A DNA stretch of 64,000 nt, from assembly GCF_000711235.1 (NCBI RefSeq), contig NZ_JOMI01000005.1, forward strand, positions 124,001 through 188,000, given 5' to 3'. Every line of letters starts with the position of its first letter. Position 1 is the stretch's first letter. Origin of the DNA: Prevotella sp. 10(H) (lineage in GTDB: Bacteria; Bacteroidota; Bacteroidia; Bacteroidales; Dysgonomonadaceae). Below, in pieces: positions 1 to 8,102 of this stretch. Both the position numbers and the translations under genes were made by a program. The notes under the pieces are model-generated. The model did not search any database. It saw nothing but the letters and a program-made list of their open reading frames with translations, and was not told the origin of the DNA.

Positions 1-1
1 A

Positions 2-994
2 ACTTATATAAAGGCCCTCGACCGATTGTGGGATGATGTAGTACATACCAAAATGTACCTGACGGGCGGTATAGGCTCGTCACGTAAAAATGAAGGTTTT
101 ACCGAAGACTACGACCTGCCTAACGAAGAAGCATACTGCGAAACCTGCGCATCGGTGGGAATGGTATTCTGGAATCAGCGGATGAATATGCTCAAAGGCG
201 ACAGTAAATATATAGACGTACTGGAACGTTCCTTGTATAACGGCGCTCTTGCGGGAATATCACTTTCGGGAGACAGATTCTTCTATGTTAATCCACTGGC
301 CTCATCGGGTAATCATCATCGCAAACCATGGTACGGTACAGCTTGCTGTCCGAGCCAGATATCCCGTTTCCTGCCGTCGATTGGCAGCTATATATATGCC
401 ACATCCGATGATGCATTATGGGTTAATCTTTTTATCGGCAATGATACAAAAGTACAACTAAGTGGTACAGATATAGCAGTAAGTCAGAAAACCGAATATC
501 CATGGGACGGAAAAGTAGCGATTTCAATAGACCCGGATAAAGATAAATCTTTTGAACTCAAATTGCGTCTGCCGGATTGGTGCAAGAAATATACTTTGGC
601 AATAAACGGAAAACAAGCGGACGCAAAAACTGAAAACGGTTACATATCAATCGACCGCCTGTGGAAAAAAAGCGACAAGATAGAATATACGATGGATATG
701 CCGGTAGAAGTTGTCGCAGCCGACCCGCGCGTGAAAGCGAATATCGGTAAGAGGGCTATTCAGAGAGGGCCGCTGGTATATTGTGCAGAAGAAGCAGATA
801 ACACTGATTTCGACAATATGCTTCTTAATCCGTCAACTACATATAATACTTCTTTCCAACAGGATTTACTCGGCGGTGTTGTATCTATTGCAGCCACCAA
901 TGCAGACAAGACATATATACTCAACCCGTACTATGCATGGGATAATCGACAGCCGGGCAAAATGAAAGTCTGGATCGATTATGACGGAAAATAA
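2..994 (+). CDS. GH127 (DUF1680) beta-L-arabinofuranosidase, 5' end cut by window
   Basis: This is the C-terminal part of a glycoside hydrolase family 127 enzyme. The frame is open from base 2, so the TTG at 26 is only an internal Leu codon. Family knowledge (Bifidobacterium HypBA1): a Zn-bound Cys is the nucleophile, two further Cys and a Glu are ligands, and another Glu is the acid/base. All are visible here: the Glu of 'KNEGF', 'CETC' exactly 16 residues later (Glu and Cys ligands), and the paired Cys of 'ACCPSQ'. A beta-sandwich C-terminal domain follows. The expected role is release of terminal beta-L-arabinofuranose from plant glycans in the periplasm; the signal peptide would lie outside the window. 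It is followed on the same strand by two divergent DUF1680 paralogues, so it probably belongs to their arabinose-targeting locus. Confidence 0.9.
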   Translation, partial: TYIKALDRLWDDVVHTKMYLTGGIGSSRKNEGFTEDYDLPNEEAYCETCASVGMVFWNQRMNMLKGDSKYIDVLERSLYNGALAGISLSGDRFFYVNPLASSGNHHRKPWYGTACCPSQISRFLPSIGSYIYATSDDALWVNLFIGNDTKVQLSGTDIAVSQKTEYPWDGKVAISIDPDKDKSFELKLRLPDWCKKYTLAINGKQADAKTENGYISIDRLWKKSDKIEYTMDMPVEVVAADPRVKANIGKRAIQRGPLVYCAEEADNTDFDNMLLNPSTTYNTSFQQDLLGGVVSIAATNADKTYILNPYYAWDNRQPGKMKVWIDYDGK

Positions 995-1058
995 GTTCAC
1001 AGATTGTATCAGGCATTGCCGTTAAAAAATAGACCGGACAAGTTTAATAACGACAGGT

Positions 1059-3104
1059 ATGGAACAGAAATATAAATACATCGCATTAATTCTTCTCATT
1101 ATGAGCGGTTTGCTTTCTTCCGGCATTGTTAACGGCCTGAATCCGAATAACAGACATCCTCTCATCTCCAAACCATATAACGAGTTACCTCTGGGTACAA
1201 TTAAACCCAAAGGGTGGCTCAGGGAAACACTCGAACGTCAACGAAACGGCATGACTTCGCAGATGGATAAGCTCTATCCCGAAGTAATGGGTCCCCGCAA
1301 CGGTTGGTTGGGCGGCGACGGAGATCAATGGGAAAGAGGACCTTACTGGATAGACGGGCTCATTCCACTGGCCTATATACTGGATGATAAGGAATTGAAA
1401 GATAAGGCTCAGCCGTGGATAGAATGGGCACTAAAGAGTCAACGGGAAGACGGTTTTTTCGGCCCTGACAAAGATTATCCTAAAGAAAGAGGTCTGCAGC
1501 GCAGCAATTCAGAGGACTGGTGGCCGCGCATGGTAGTGCTGAAATATATGAAGCAATATTATTCGGCTACAAGAGACGAGCGCATTATAGAATTTATGAA
1601 ACGCTATTTCCGCTACCAGCTCAATACTCTACCTGAAAAGCCGTTGGGACACTGGACTTTCTGGGCAGAATACCGTGCCTGCGACAACCTGCAGATTGTA
1701 TATTGGTTGTATAATCTTACAGGAGAAAAATATTTACTTGATTTGGGCGAACTGCTGCATAAACAAAGTTACGATTATGTAGATATGTTCCTCAACAGGG
1801 ATGACCTAACACGTATAAATACAATCCACTGTGTGAATCTGGCACAGGGAATTAAAGAACCGATCATATACTATCAGCAAAATCCGGATAAGAAATATAT
1901 CGACGCAGTAAAAAAGGCGTTTAAAGATATCCGTCAGTTTCACGGGCAGCCACAGGGAATGTACGGAGGGGATGAAGCCATACATGGAAATAATCCTACA
2001 CAAGGCTCGGAGTTATGTGCTGCTGCCGAACTCATGTTTTCATTGGAAGAAATGAGCCAGATAACAGGCGATATTCAGTTTCTCGACCATTTGGAACGCA
2101 TTGCATTCAACGCCTTGCCTACACAGATTACAGATGATTTTATGAACCGCCAGTATTTTCAGCAACCCAATCAGGTGATGATTACGCGACACATTCACAA
2201 CTTCGACATAAATCATGGGGAAACAGACCTCATATACGGACTGCTCACAGGATACCCCTGCTGCACTTCGAATTTACATCAGGCATGGCCTAAATTTACC
2301 CAAAACCTATGGTACAGCACAAATGACGGAGGTCTGGCTGCACTCAATTATTCCCCTTCGGAAGTTGAAACCACGGTAGCCGAAAATATAAGGGTAAGAA
2401 TGACAGAAGATACTTTTTACCCTATGGATGATAAGTTGGACTTTACATTTAATCTGTTGGATAAAAACGTAAAAGAAGTACGTTTCCCTTTTCATCTCCG
2501 GATTCCCGCATGGTGTAAATCGGGAAAAGTAACAGTTAATGGAAATCTATATAAAGAATATGAAGGTAATACAATAGCTGTTATCGACCGTAAATGGAAA
2601 GACGGAGATAAAATACAGCTTGAACTACCGATGCATATCCAAATAGAAAACTGGTATGAAAATTCCATTTCTGTAATCCGCGGGCCATTAGTGTATGCAT
2701 TGAAAATAGAAGAAAAATGGGTGGAACACACGATAGATGAACCGGATAGTATCTATGGAGAAACCTATCTTGAAGTGCTTCCTCAGTCTAATTGGAATTA
2801 CGGAATAATGAATTTCGATTATGATAATCCTGCCGAAGTATTCGAAGTATTTATAGATAAGGAAAAGGTAAAAAGTAACTATCCATGGTCTTTTGCCAAC
2901 GCACCTATACAGTTAAAAACAAAAGCGAAGCAAATACCTTCGTGGAAATTATACAATGATATGGCGGGGCCCCTACCCTATAGCAGGATGATATACGGGC
3001 CGGGTACGAACGATATTCCGGAAGAAAAAGTAACACTTATACCCTACGGATGCACCACGCTTAGGATATCCGAATTTCCGATAATAAAAGAAAATGTGAA
3101 CTAA
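1059..3104 (+). CDS. Secreted DUF1680 glycoside hydrolase (GH127-like), paralogue A
   Basis: A 681-residue DUF1680 protein with an N-terminal signal sequence (hydrophobic residues about 8-24). The N-terminal two thirds is the alpha/alpha-barrel catalytic region, with 'GGDGDQWERGPYWIDG' near residue 85-100, followed by a beta-sandwich tail. Likely active-site positions by analogy with GH127 are Glu306 ('GGDEA'), Glu318 and Cys320 ('GSELC'), and the pair Cys401-Cys402 ('GYPCCTS'). The spacing between the first two Glu is shorter than in true GH127, so this is a divergent branch. Activity on a beta-L-arabinofuranoside or a related acidic sugar is possible; DUF1680 enzymes acting on rhamnogalacturonan-II are known. 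It lies 64 nt after the GH127 gene and 251 nt before a close paralogue, suggesting tandem duplication. The exact substrate cannot be read from the sequence. Confidence 0.85.
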   Translation: MEQKYKYIALILLIMSGLLSSGIVNGLNPNNRHPLISKPYNELPLGTIKPKGWLRETLERQRNGMTSQMDKLYPEVMGPRNGWLGGDGDQWERGPYWIDGLIPLAYILDDKELKDKAQPWIEWALKSQREDGFFGPDKDYPKERGLQRSNSEDWWPRMVVLKYMKQYYSATRDERIIEFMKRYFRYQLNTLPEKPLGHWTFWAEYRACDNLQIVYWLYNLTGEKYLLDLGELLHKQSYDYVDMFLNRDDLTRINTIHCVNLAQGIKEPIIYYQQNPDKKYIDAVKKAFKDIRQFHGQPQGMYGGDEAIHGNNPTQGSELCAAAELMFSLEEMSQITGDIQFLDHLERIAFNALPTQITDDFMNRQYFQQPNQVMITRHIHNFDINHGETDLIYGLLTGYPCCTSNLHQAWPKFTQNLWYSTNDGGLAALNYSPSEVETTVAENIRVRMTEDTFYPMDDKLDFTFNLLDKNVKEVRFPFHLRIPAWCKSGKVTVNGNLYKEYEGNTIAVIDRKWKDGDKIQLELPMHIQIENWYENSISVIRGPLVYALKIEEKWVEHTIDEPDSIYGETYLEVLPQSNWNYGIMNFDYDNPAEVFEVFIDKEKVKSNYPWSFANAPIQLKTKAKQIPSWKLYNDMAGPLPYSRMIYGPGTNDIPEEKVTLIPYGCTTLRISEFPIIKENVN

Positions 3105-3329
3105 TTATCAATACTTTATCTATATAATGTAGCTGATAATAGTACTGAAAATAAGAGTAAAAAAATATGTTTTACGAAAAAGTGTATAATCCGTTACTTT
3201 TGTTACTTTTTAACAAAATGTAGTTAACAAAAATTAAAATAATTATAGTTATGAATTATAACTTATGAATTTTCTCGCTTGGACAATTGGCACATTTACA
3301 TATTTACCAATTAGCATATTGTTTTCTGT

Positions 3330-3337
3330 TACTTTTG
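3330..3337 (+). promoter_or_regulatory. Bacteroidota -7-like element TACTTTTG in a repeated motif
   Basis: TACTTTTG fits the Bacteroidota sigma-ABfr -7 consensus TAnnTTTG and sits 18 nt before the first possible ATG of the next gene. It is embedded in GTTACTTTTGTTACTTTT, which also occurs at 3193-3210, giving a second TACTTTTG at 3195-3202. No clear -33 TTTG is visible at the usual distance from either copy. The 251-nt interval between the two hydrolase genes therefore carries two similar promoter-like elements and no gene. Confidence 0.45.
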
Positions 3338-3355
3338 TTACTTTTTTTATTTTAG

Positions 3356-5434
3356 ATGAACACATATAATAAACATAAATATATGATAACTAAAAGAATA
3401 AACCTTATTTCATTGATGCTATTAACCTGCTTGTTTGCACCCCGGTTAACGGCAGATAATAGCATTTACGGTAATATAAACTACCCGAATAACCGTTATC
3501 CGCTGATAGAAAAGCCATATATAGAACTGCCTATAGGATGTATCAGACCCGCAGGCTGGCTCGAGGAACAAATGATCCGTATGCGCACAGGACTCACTGG
3601 TAATCTCGACAAAGTATATGAAAAGGTAATGGGCAGCCGTAACGGCTGGCTTGGAGGAGACGGCGACGTTTGGGAACGCGGCCCTTACTGGATAGACGGG
3701 CTTCTGCCCCTCGCCTACTCATTGAACGATGAGGCATTGAAAGCAAAAGTACAGCCTTGGATAGAATGGACGCTGTCGTCACAAAAAGAGAACGGATTTT
3801 TTGGTCCGGATACCGACCGTCCTGCAGAGTCGGGGTTGCAACGCAACAATTCGCATGACTGGTGGCCGCGCATGGTAGTTCTGAAAGTGATGCAGCAATA
3901 CTATTCTGCTACGGGAGATCAGAGAGTCATAGATTTTTTGACTAAATATTTTAAATACCAGCTTGAAAAGTTGCCTGACACACCGCTCGATAACTGGACA
4001 TTCTGGGGTAAGCAACGCGGCGGGGATAACCTGATGGTGGTATATTGGCTGTACAATATTACTGGGGATAAATTCCTGCTCGATCTGGGCGAATTAATCC
4101 ATAAGCAGACACTCGACTGGACAGATATATTCCTACACCAGGATCATCTGAAACGGCCTTACAGCCTGCATTGTGTGAATCTGGCTCAGGGATTTAAAGA
4201 GCCTGTGATCTATTACCAGCAGAATAAAGATATTAAACAGATTTCATCTGTAAAAAAAGCCGTCAACGATATACGTAATACAATCGGTTATCCCACCGGA
4301 TTGTGGGCGGGAGATGAATTATTGAGGTTCGGTAGTCCGACGCAAGGGTCGGAACTATGCACTGCCGTGGAAATGATGTTCTCACTGGAGAAAATGCTGG
4401 AGATAACAGGTGATGTACAATGGGCCGATCATCTGGAACGTGTGTCGTACAATGCTCTACCGACCCAGATAACAGATAATTTCGATGCAAGGCAATACTA
4501 TCAGCAACTTAACCAGATTGAGATTTCGCGACATAAGCGCAACTTCGTTACAGCATACGAAGGAACAGATCAACTGATGGGTGAACTTACCGGCTACCCT
4601 TGTTGTACATCGAATATGCATCAGGGATGGCCTAAATTCATGCAAAACTTATTCTATGCGACCAATGATAACGGAATTGCGGCGCTTGTGTATGCTCCTG
4701 CAAAAGTGAGGATGAAAGTTGCAAACAATATCGTTGTGAATGTAGAAGAAACGACCAATTATCCTTTTGATGAAGCGGTAACTTTCAATTTGGCTTTTGA
4801 AGATAAGAAAGTAAAATCTGCCTTTTTTCCTATGCATCTGAGGATACCAGCATGGTGCACGAATGCCAGTATAACTATTAATGGAAATCCTGTAACTGAA
4901 GAAATAATTGCAGGGGAGATTGTCAAGATTAATCGCGATTGGAAATCCGGCGACAAAGTAGTATTGCATTTACCAATGAAAGTAGATATTAGCAGATGGT
5001 ACGAAAACTCAGTGGTAGTAGAAAGAGGACCGCTCATTTACGCTTTGAAAATGAATGAGAACTGGCAAAGAGTTGCTGACGACAGAAAATATGGTGACCG
5101 TTTCGGCGACTGGTATTACGAGGTGAAATCTGATTCGCCATGGAATTACTGCCTGATTGAAGAGCATGTAAAGAAAGAGAATATAGAGAAGTATTTTGTC
5201 GTGGAAAAGTCCGGCAATATGGCAAAATATCCATGGACACTGACAGGTTCATCTGTTACGATAAAAGCGAAAGGTAAACGTCTGCCTGCGTGGATAAAAT
5301 ATGACGGTTCGGCAGGTCCACAACCTTTCAGTTCGCAATATCAGGCTGAAACAGGCCCGGAAGAAACTATAGAACTCATCCCCTACGGATGTACAACACT
5401 ACGTATAACAGAATTCCCCGTTACCAGAAAATAA
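3356..5434 (+). CDS. Secreted DUF1680 glycoside hydrolase (GH127-like), paralogue B
   Basis: A 692-residue close paralogue of the preceding gene with the same layout: signal sequence, 'GGDGDVWERGPYWIDG', then 'GDELL', 'GSELC' and 'GYPCCTS'. In this numbering the likely catalytic or Zn-ligand residues are Glu321, Glu333, Cys335, Cys416 and Cys417. A second in-frame ATG at 3383 (MITKRINLIS) gives a more usual signal peptide and a longer leader after the promoter-like element at 3330, so the true start could be 3383. It is followed by a good hairpin terminator at 5499. Substitutions between the paralogues lie around the region before 'GSELC' and in the C-terminal sandwich, suggesting related but not identical substrates. 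Function is inferred from family only: removal of a furanosidic sugar from plant polysaccharide. Confidence 0.85.
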   Translation: MNTYNKHKYMITKRINLISLMLLTCLFAPRLTADNSIYGNINYPNNRYPLIEKPYIELPIGCIRPAGWLEEQMIRMRTGLTGNLDKVYEKVMGSRNGWLGGDGDVWERGPYWIDGLLPLAYSLNDEALKAKVQPWIEWTLSSQKENGFFGPDTDRPAESGLQRNNSHDWWPRMVVLKVMQQYYSATGDQRVIDFLTKYFKYQLEKLPDTPLDNWTFWGKQRGGDNLMVVYWLYNITGDKFLLDLGELIHKQTLDWTDIFLHQDHLKRPYSLHCVNLAQGFKEPVIYYQQNKDIKQISSVKKAVNDIRNTIGYPTGLWAGDELLRFGSPTQGSELCTAVEMMFSLEKMLEITGDVQWADHLERVSYNALPTQITDNFDARQYYQQLNQIEISRHKRNFVTAYEGTDQLMGELTGYPCCTSNMHQGWPKFMQNLFYATNDNGIAALVYAPAKVRMKVANNIVVNVEETTNYPFDEAVTFNLAFEDKKVKSAFFPMHLRIPAWCTNASITINGNPVTEEIIAGEIVKINRDWKSGDKVVLHLPMKVDISRWYENSVVVERGPLIYALKMNENWQRVADDRKYGDRFGDWYYEVKSDSPWNYCLIEEHVKKENIEKYFVVEKSGNMAKYPWTLTGSSVTIKAKGKRLPAWIKYDGSAGPQPFSSQYQAETGPEETIELIPYGCTTLRITEFPVTRK

Positions 5435-5498
5435 GTATTACGATTCATAGAGCACTACGATTAACAGGTTTAAACAAGTGGTAATAAGGGATATTATG

Positions 5499-5533
5499 CG
5501 GGCTTCTTTGTGTTAAGAGGCCCGTTTTCTTTC
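5499..5533 (+). terminator. Rho-independent terminator after the DUF1680 genes
   Basis: CGGGCTTCTT (5499-5508) pairs with AAGAGGCCCG (5515-5524) through ten positions with one G-T wobble and a six-base loop. A T-rich run (TTTTCTTTCT) follows. It lies 64 nt after the stop of the second DUF1680 paralogue and should end that plus-strand transcript before the convergent gene at 5606. Confidence 0.8.
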
Positions 5534-5605
5534 TCCTACTACAAAAGAAAAAAGGCAGAATCGATATTCCGCCTTATTTTTCTAAGTACTGAATTGATAA
5601 TGGGA

Positions 5606-6085
5606 TTAAGGAATAGGTGTTCTGAAAGTAGTGAAAGTTCCTGCAGCTACCTTATTATGAGTTGGGCAATATATGAATGCTTCTACATAACCCTCCTCTT
5701 CCGGCATAAAATGAGGGAATTTTATCACGAAATTATTATTCCCTTTATATACAGTCTCTTCTCGGGAATATTGTTGAAGCTGAATAGTATATTTTAAAAT
5801 CATCTTTACAGAAGATATTGATGATTCATTCCAATTCCAAAAACAGTTTACATTCATTTGTGTATTATATATCTGGCTACAAGACACAAAACCTGAAGCA
5901 GCATTACATATACAATTTGTAGCATTGTTATGGGAACTTACATGCGAACATTGTGCTTCATGGGATGCAGAATCGTTCAAAGTTATTAACTCACCCTGTT
6001 CCTTATCTTTATCATAACCGGCGCTTGCCTGAAATGAACATAAAAAAACGGACAACACCAATACTAAAAGTCTCATACTTTTCAT
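5606..6085 (-). CDS. Small Cys-containing secreted protein, unknown
   Basis: A 159-residue protein with a clear N-terminal signal sequence ending near 'SFQASA' (residues about 18-22). I do not recognise a family. The mature part has several cysteines (around 'AQCSH', 'NCICN', 'SCSQ', 'NCFW' and 'YCPT'), so disulphide bonding in the periplasm or outside the cell is likely. The C-terminal half looks beta-rich. It lies downstream of the SusC/SusD operon on the same strand, but a perfect 14-bp hairpin at 6147-6178 separates it from that operon, so it probably has its own promoter. It may be an accessory surface protein of the locus or an unrelated insertion. Confidence 0.6.
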   Translation of the reverse strand: MKSMRLLVLVLSVFLCSFQASAGYDKDKEQGELITLNDSASHEAQCSHVSSHNNATNCICNAASGFVSCSQIYNTQMNVNCFWNWNESSISSVKMILKYTIQLQQYSREETVYKGNNNFVIKFPHFMPEEEGYVEAFIYCPTHNKVAAGTFTTFRTPIP

Positions 6086-6146
6086 AATCTGTTTGTTTTT
6101 TTAAGATTAATATAACTACACAAAACAATTAAAATATATGATAGAA

Positions 6147-6178
6147 TTCAGCCCGAATCTGGTTAGATTCGGGCTGAA
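6147..6178 (-). terminator. Perfect 14-bp hairpin ending the SusCD operon
   Basis: TTCAGCCCGAATCT (6147-6160) and AGATTCGGGCTGAA (6165-6178) are perfect inverted repeats around a GGTT tetraloop. It sits 11 nt past the stop of the last lipoprotein gene (6190). The U-tract on the minus strand is broken (TTCTATCATATATTTT), but the stem is long and GC-rich in an AT-rich setting. Confidence 0.85.
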
Positions 6179-6189
6179 ATATATTATGT

Positions 6190-7296
6190 TTAGAAAGTTC
6201 CGTCAACCGAAGTATATGGCACAACACATGATATTTCCCACGTTCCTCCTTCGTAAAAAGTTATCTTCGACCTGATTCTTACAAACCATGCAGAAGCATC
6301 TGCCCAATCATTGGCCGGCCACGCATCAGGAGCTACCAAGCTTGGCAAACTACCTGCACGGAAAGCAGTCGACATTCCGGCCAGATCAATAGTGCTCATA
6401 TCTGTAAAAGTAGGCCCCTTCAGATACGACATGAAGTTTACATCTACCGGCCACGGTGTAGTCGGGAATTCCATTATCATACCTTCCGGAGTATTCTGCC
6501 TGTTAATCGACTGATCGATATAACTATAAGTTCCGGCAGCATAGGTCGCATAATCTGCAGCATTGAATATTTTACCCTTACTGTCAACCAGTTTGAAGAT
6601 TACCTTTATACCGATCTCCGGTTCATTGGATATTTTATGTATACGAGCAAATTCTTTCCCATTATCGGCATATATATTATCCCTACGGGTAACAAAGTCC
6701 GGCTGATCTCCATTAATTATATCATAAAGAGCAAAGTTATTTCCTCCGTCTTTGACAATGGAAATACCATTAATCACTTCGTTCAATACAAACGCTCGGC
6801 TATCAGAGGTTAGCTTTAATATGGCATAATCGGGATAAACTTTCGATCCACTTGAATTGGTTACCCTTACATCTACATGAAATACATCGCCCGGACCTGT
6901 CAGGTTAGTCGTAGTCTCTAAATACTGAAGCTGCCCGTTTGTAGGATTGATCATAAAGCAAGGCAGTAATCTGTCCTCTAGTTTGGCCATAATAGCTTCT
7001 TCCGTTTTATCGGTAAGGAAGTCGTAAGGTTTAATCCATGCACGATACATATAATCCTTAAAGAATTGGTCGGAACGGTTTCCTGATTTATCACGGACAT
7101 TTTCGATGCTAAAAATACAAGGGATGGACGAATTATCCAGCCATGCATAATCAGTCTGTCCTTTTCCGCCGATAGGTAAATAAAGAGTATCGCCTCCTTT
7201 CAGATATATATCGTCACTTAAGAATCCGATTGAATCAGATCCTTCATAGCAGGAAGCCATAAATAAGAATAGCAGTAAATAGATATATTTATTCAT
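6190..7296 (-). CDS. SusCD-linked surface lipoprotein, possibly DUF5007-like
   Basis: A 368-residue lipoprotein with signal sequence and lipobox ending at Cys16 ('FMASCYEGS'). The body shows repeated beta-sandwich-like character with no catalytic motif I can identify. The order and phrasing of the middle part (lipoprotein start, segment near 'YRAWIKPYDF', a 'VDVRVTNSSGSKVYPDY' stretch, C-terminal 'ITFYEGGTWEISCVVPY') recall the DUF5007 family of Bacteroidota lipoproteins often found with fasciclin proteins; that assignment is from memory and unverified. It is the last gene of the SusC-SusD-fasciclin operon, 18 nt after the fasciclin gene. In such loci this position usually encodes a surface glycan-binding protein, which is the inferred role here. 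Confidence 0.6.
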   Translation of the reverse strand: MNKYIYLLLFLFMASCYEGSDSIGFLSDDIYLKGGDTLYLPIGGKGQTDYAWLDNSSIPCIFSIENVRDKSGNRSDQFFKDYMYRAWIKPYDFLTDKTEEAIMAKLEDRLLPCFMINPTNGQLQYLETTTNLTGPGDVFHVDVRVTNSSGSKVYPDYAILKLTSDSRAFVLNEVINGISIVKDGGNNFALYDIINGDQPDFVTRRDNIYADNGKEFARIHKISNEPEIGIKVIFKLVDSKGKIFNAADYATYAAGTYSYIDQSINRQNTPEGMIMEFPTTPWPVDVNFMSYLKGPTFTDMSTIDLAGMSTAFRAGSLPSLVAPDAWPANDWADASAWFVRIRSKITFYEGGTWEISCVVPYTSVDGTF

Positions 7297-7314
7297 AGTA
7301 ATCGGTTTTTAAAG

Positions 7315-8091
7315 TTATAATTTATCGTCAGTTGTTGATCCAAAGAAGAATAACGAATGATAATACGCATGGTCTGAAAAACTATTATCGCCCTGATACA
7401 ATACATGGACTACTCCATTCGTGGTCAATATGTCCGACACATACATACGATATACCTGATCGCATTCGGGATTATTGTACTGGCCATCCATCTTAGTACG
7501 TTCATTAGCTGTCCATTCCCAGTTATCACCCCTTTTGAAATGCACATGTATTATATAAGGGACTTCCTCCATAAAGTTCGAGTATTGGTAGCCATCTCCT
7601 GGCCTTCCAGCTCCATCCCACGCTGCTCCTGGATCGGTATTAGTCCTGTCTATGCTGATAAATACTTCTGTACCGTCATGTGCTACTACTTGCTTCCCTT
7701 CTTTAGGGATAGTTTCTCTCCAAAGCTTTCCGGGAAGAATGTATGCTCCCATTTTCTTCAATTCTTCTGCAGTAATATCATCAATAGTTACCGGCGATGC
7801 ATTCGGGTCGATGCGTAATGCCTGATTATAGCGACGCCGTAAATATCGGTTAACCGACCATTGATTTGGGGCAACGATAGTAACATCTCCATTTACCACA
7901 TCTTTCAACCCGGCTCTCTCAAATAATGTAGCTACCGTTTGAGTTTCTTCCATACGGCTCAAAAGCTCAAAAGTGGAGATATCCATCCTGTTGGTTTCGT
8001 TTATTTCACCACCAATGATATAATCATCACTACATGAAATAAAAACCGTAGCCATTAAGGCAATGATGCCTGTATATATATACTTTTTCAT
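7315..8091 (-). CDS. Fasciclin-domain lipoprotein
   Basis: I take the ATG at 8091 (MKKYIYTGII) because it gives a proper lipoprotein signal with Cys20 ('FISCSDD'); an upstream ATG at 8109 overlaps the SusD stop. A fasciclin (FAS1) domain begins around residue 38, with 'STFELLSRMEETQTVATLFERAG' as first helices and 'VTIVAPNQWSVNRYL' matching the FAS1 'T.FAPtd.A' motif. The second conserved FAS1 box is diverged and the C-terminal segment ('NNPECDQVYRMYVSDILTTNGVVHVL') carries the 'tNGvvHvid'-like ending. FAS1 domains mediate adhesion or carbohydrate-associated binding. Its position between SusD and another lipoprotein suggests a surface accessory of the glycan uptake complex. It has no sign of enzymatic activity. 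Confidence 0.85.
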   Translation of the reverse strand: MKKYIYTGIIALMATVFISCSDDYIIGGEINETNRMDISTFELLSRMEETQTVATLFERAGLKDVVNGDVTIVAPNQWSVNRYLRRRYNQALRIDPNASPVTIDDITAEELKKMGAYILPGKLWRETIPKEGKQVVAHDGTEVFISIDRTNTDPGAAWDGAGRPGDGYQYSNFMEEVPYIIHVHFKRGDNWEWTANERTKMDGQYNNPECDQVYRMYVSDILTTNGVVHVLYQGDNSFSDHAYYHSLFFFGSTTDDKL

Positions 8092-8102
8092 AATATTATT
8101 TT

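Noticed and set aside
4649-5037. Long minus-strand open frames under the second DUF1680 gene
   Set aside because: They are antisense to a gene with strong protein motifs, have no family resemblance and no separate start signals.
5510-5797. Plus-strand open frame after the DUF1680 terminator
   Set aside because: It starts inside the terminator hairpin and runs antisense to the secreted Cys-containing gene; composition is not protein-like.
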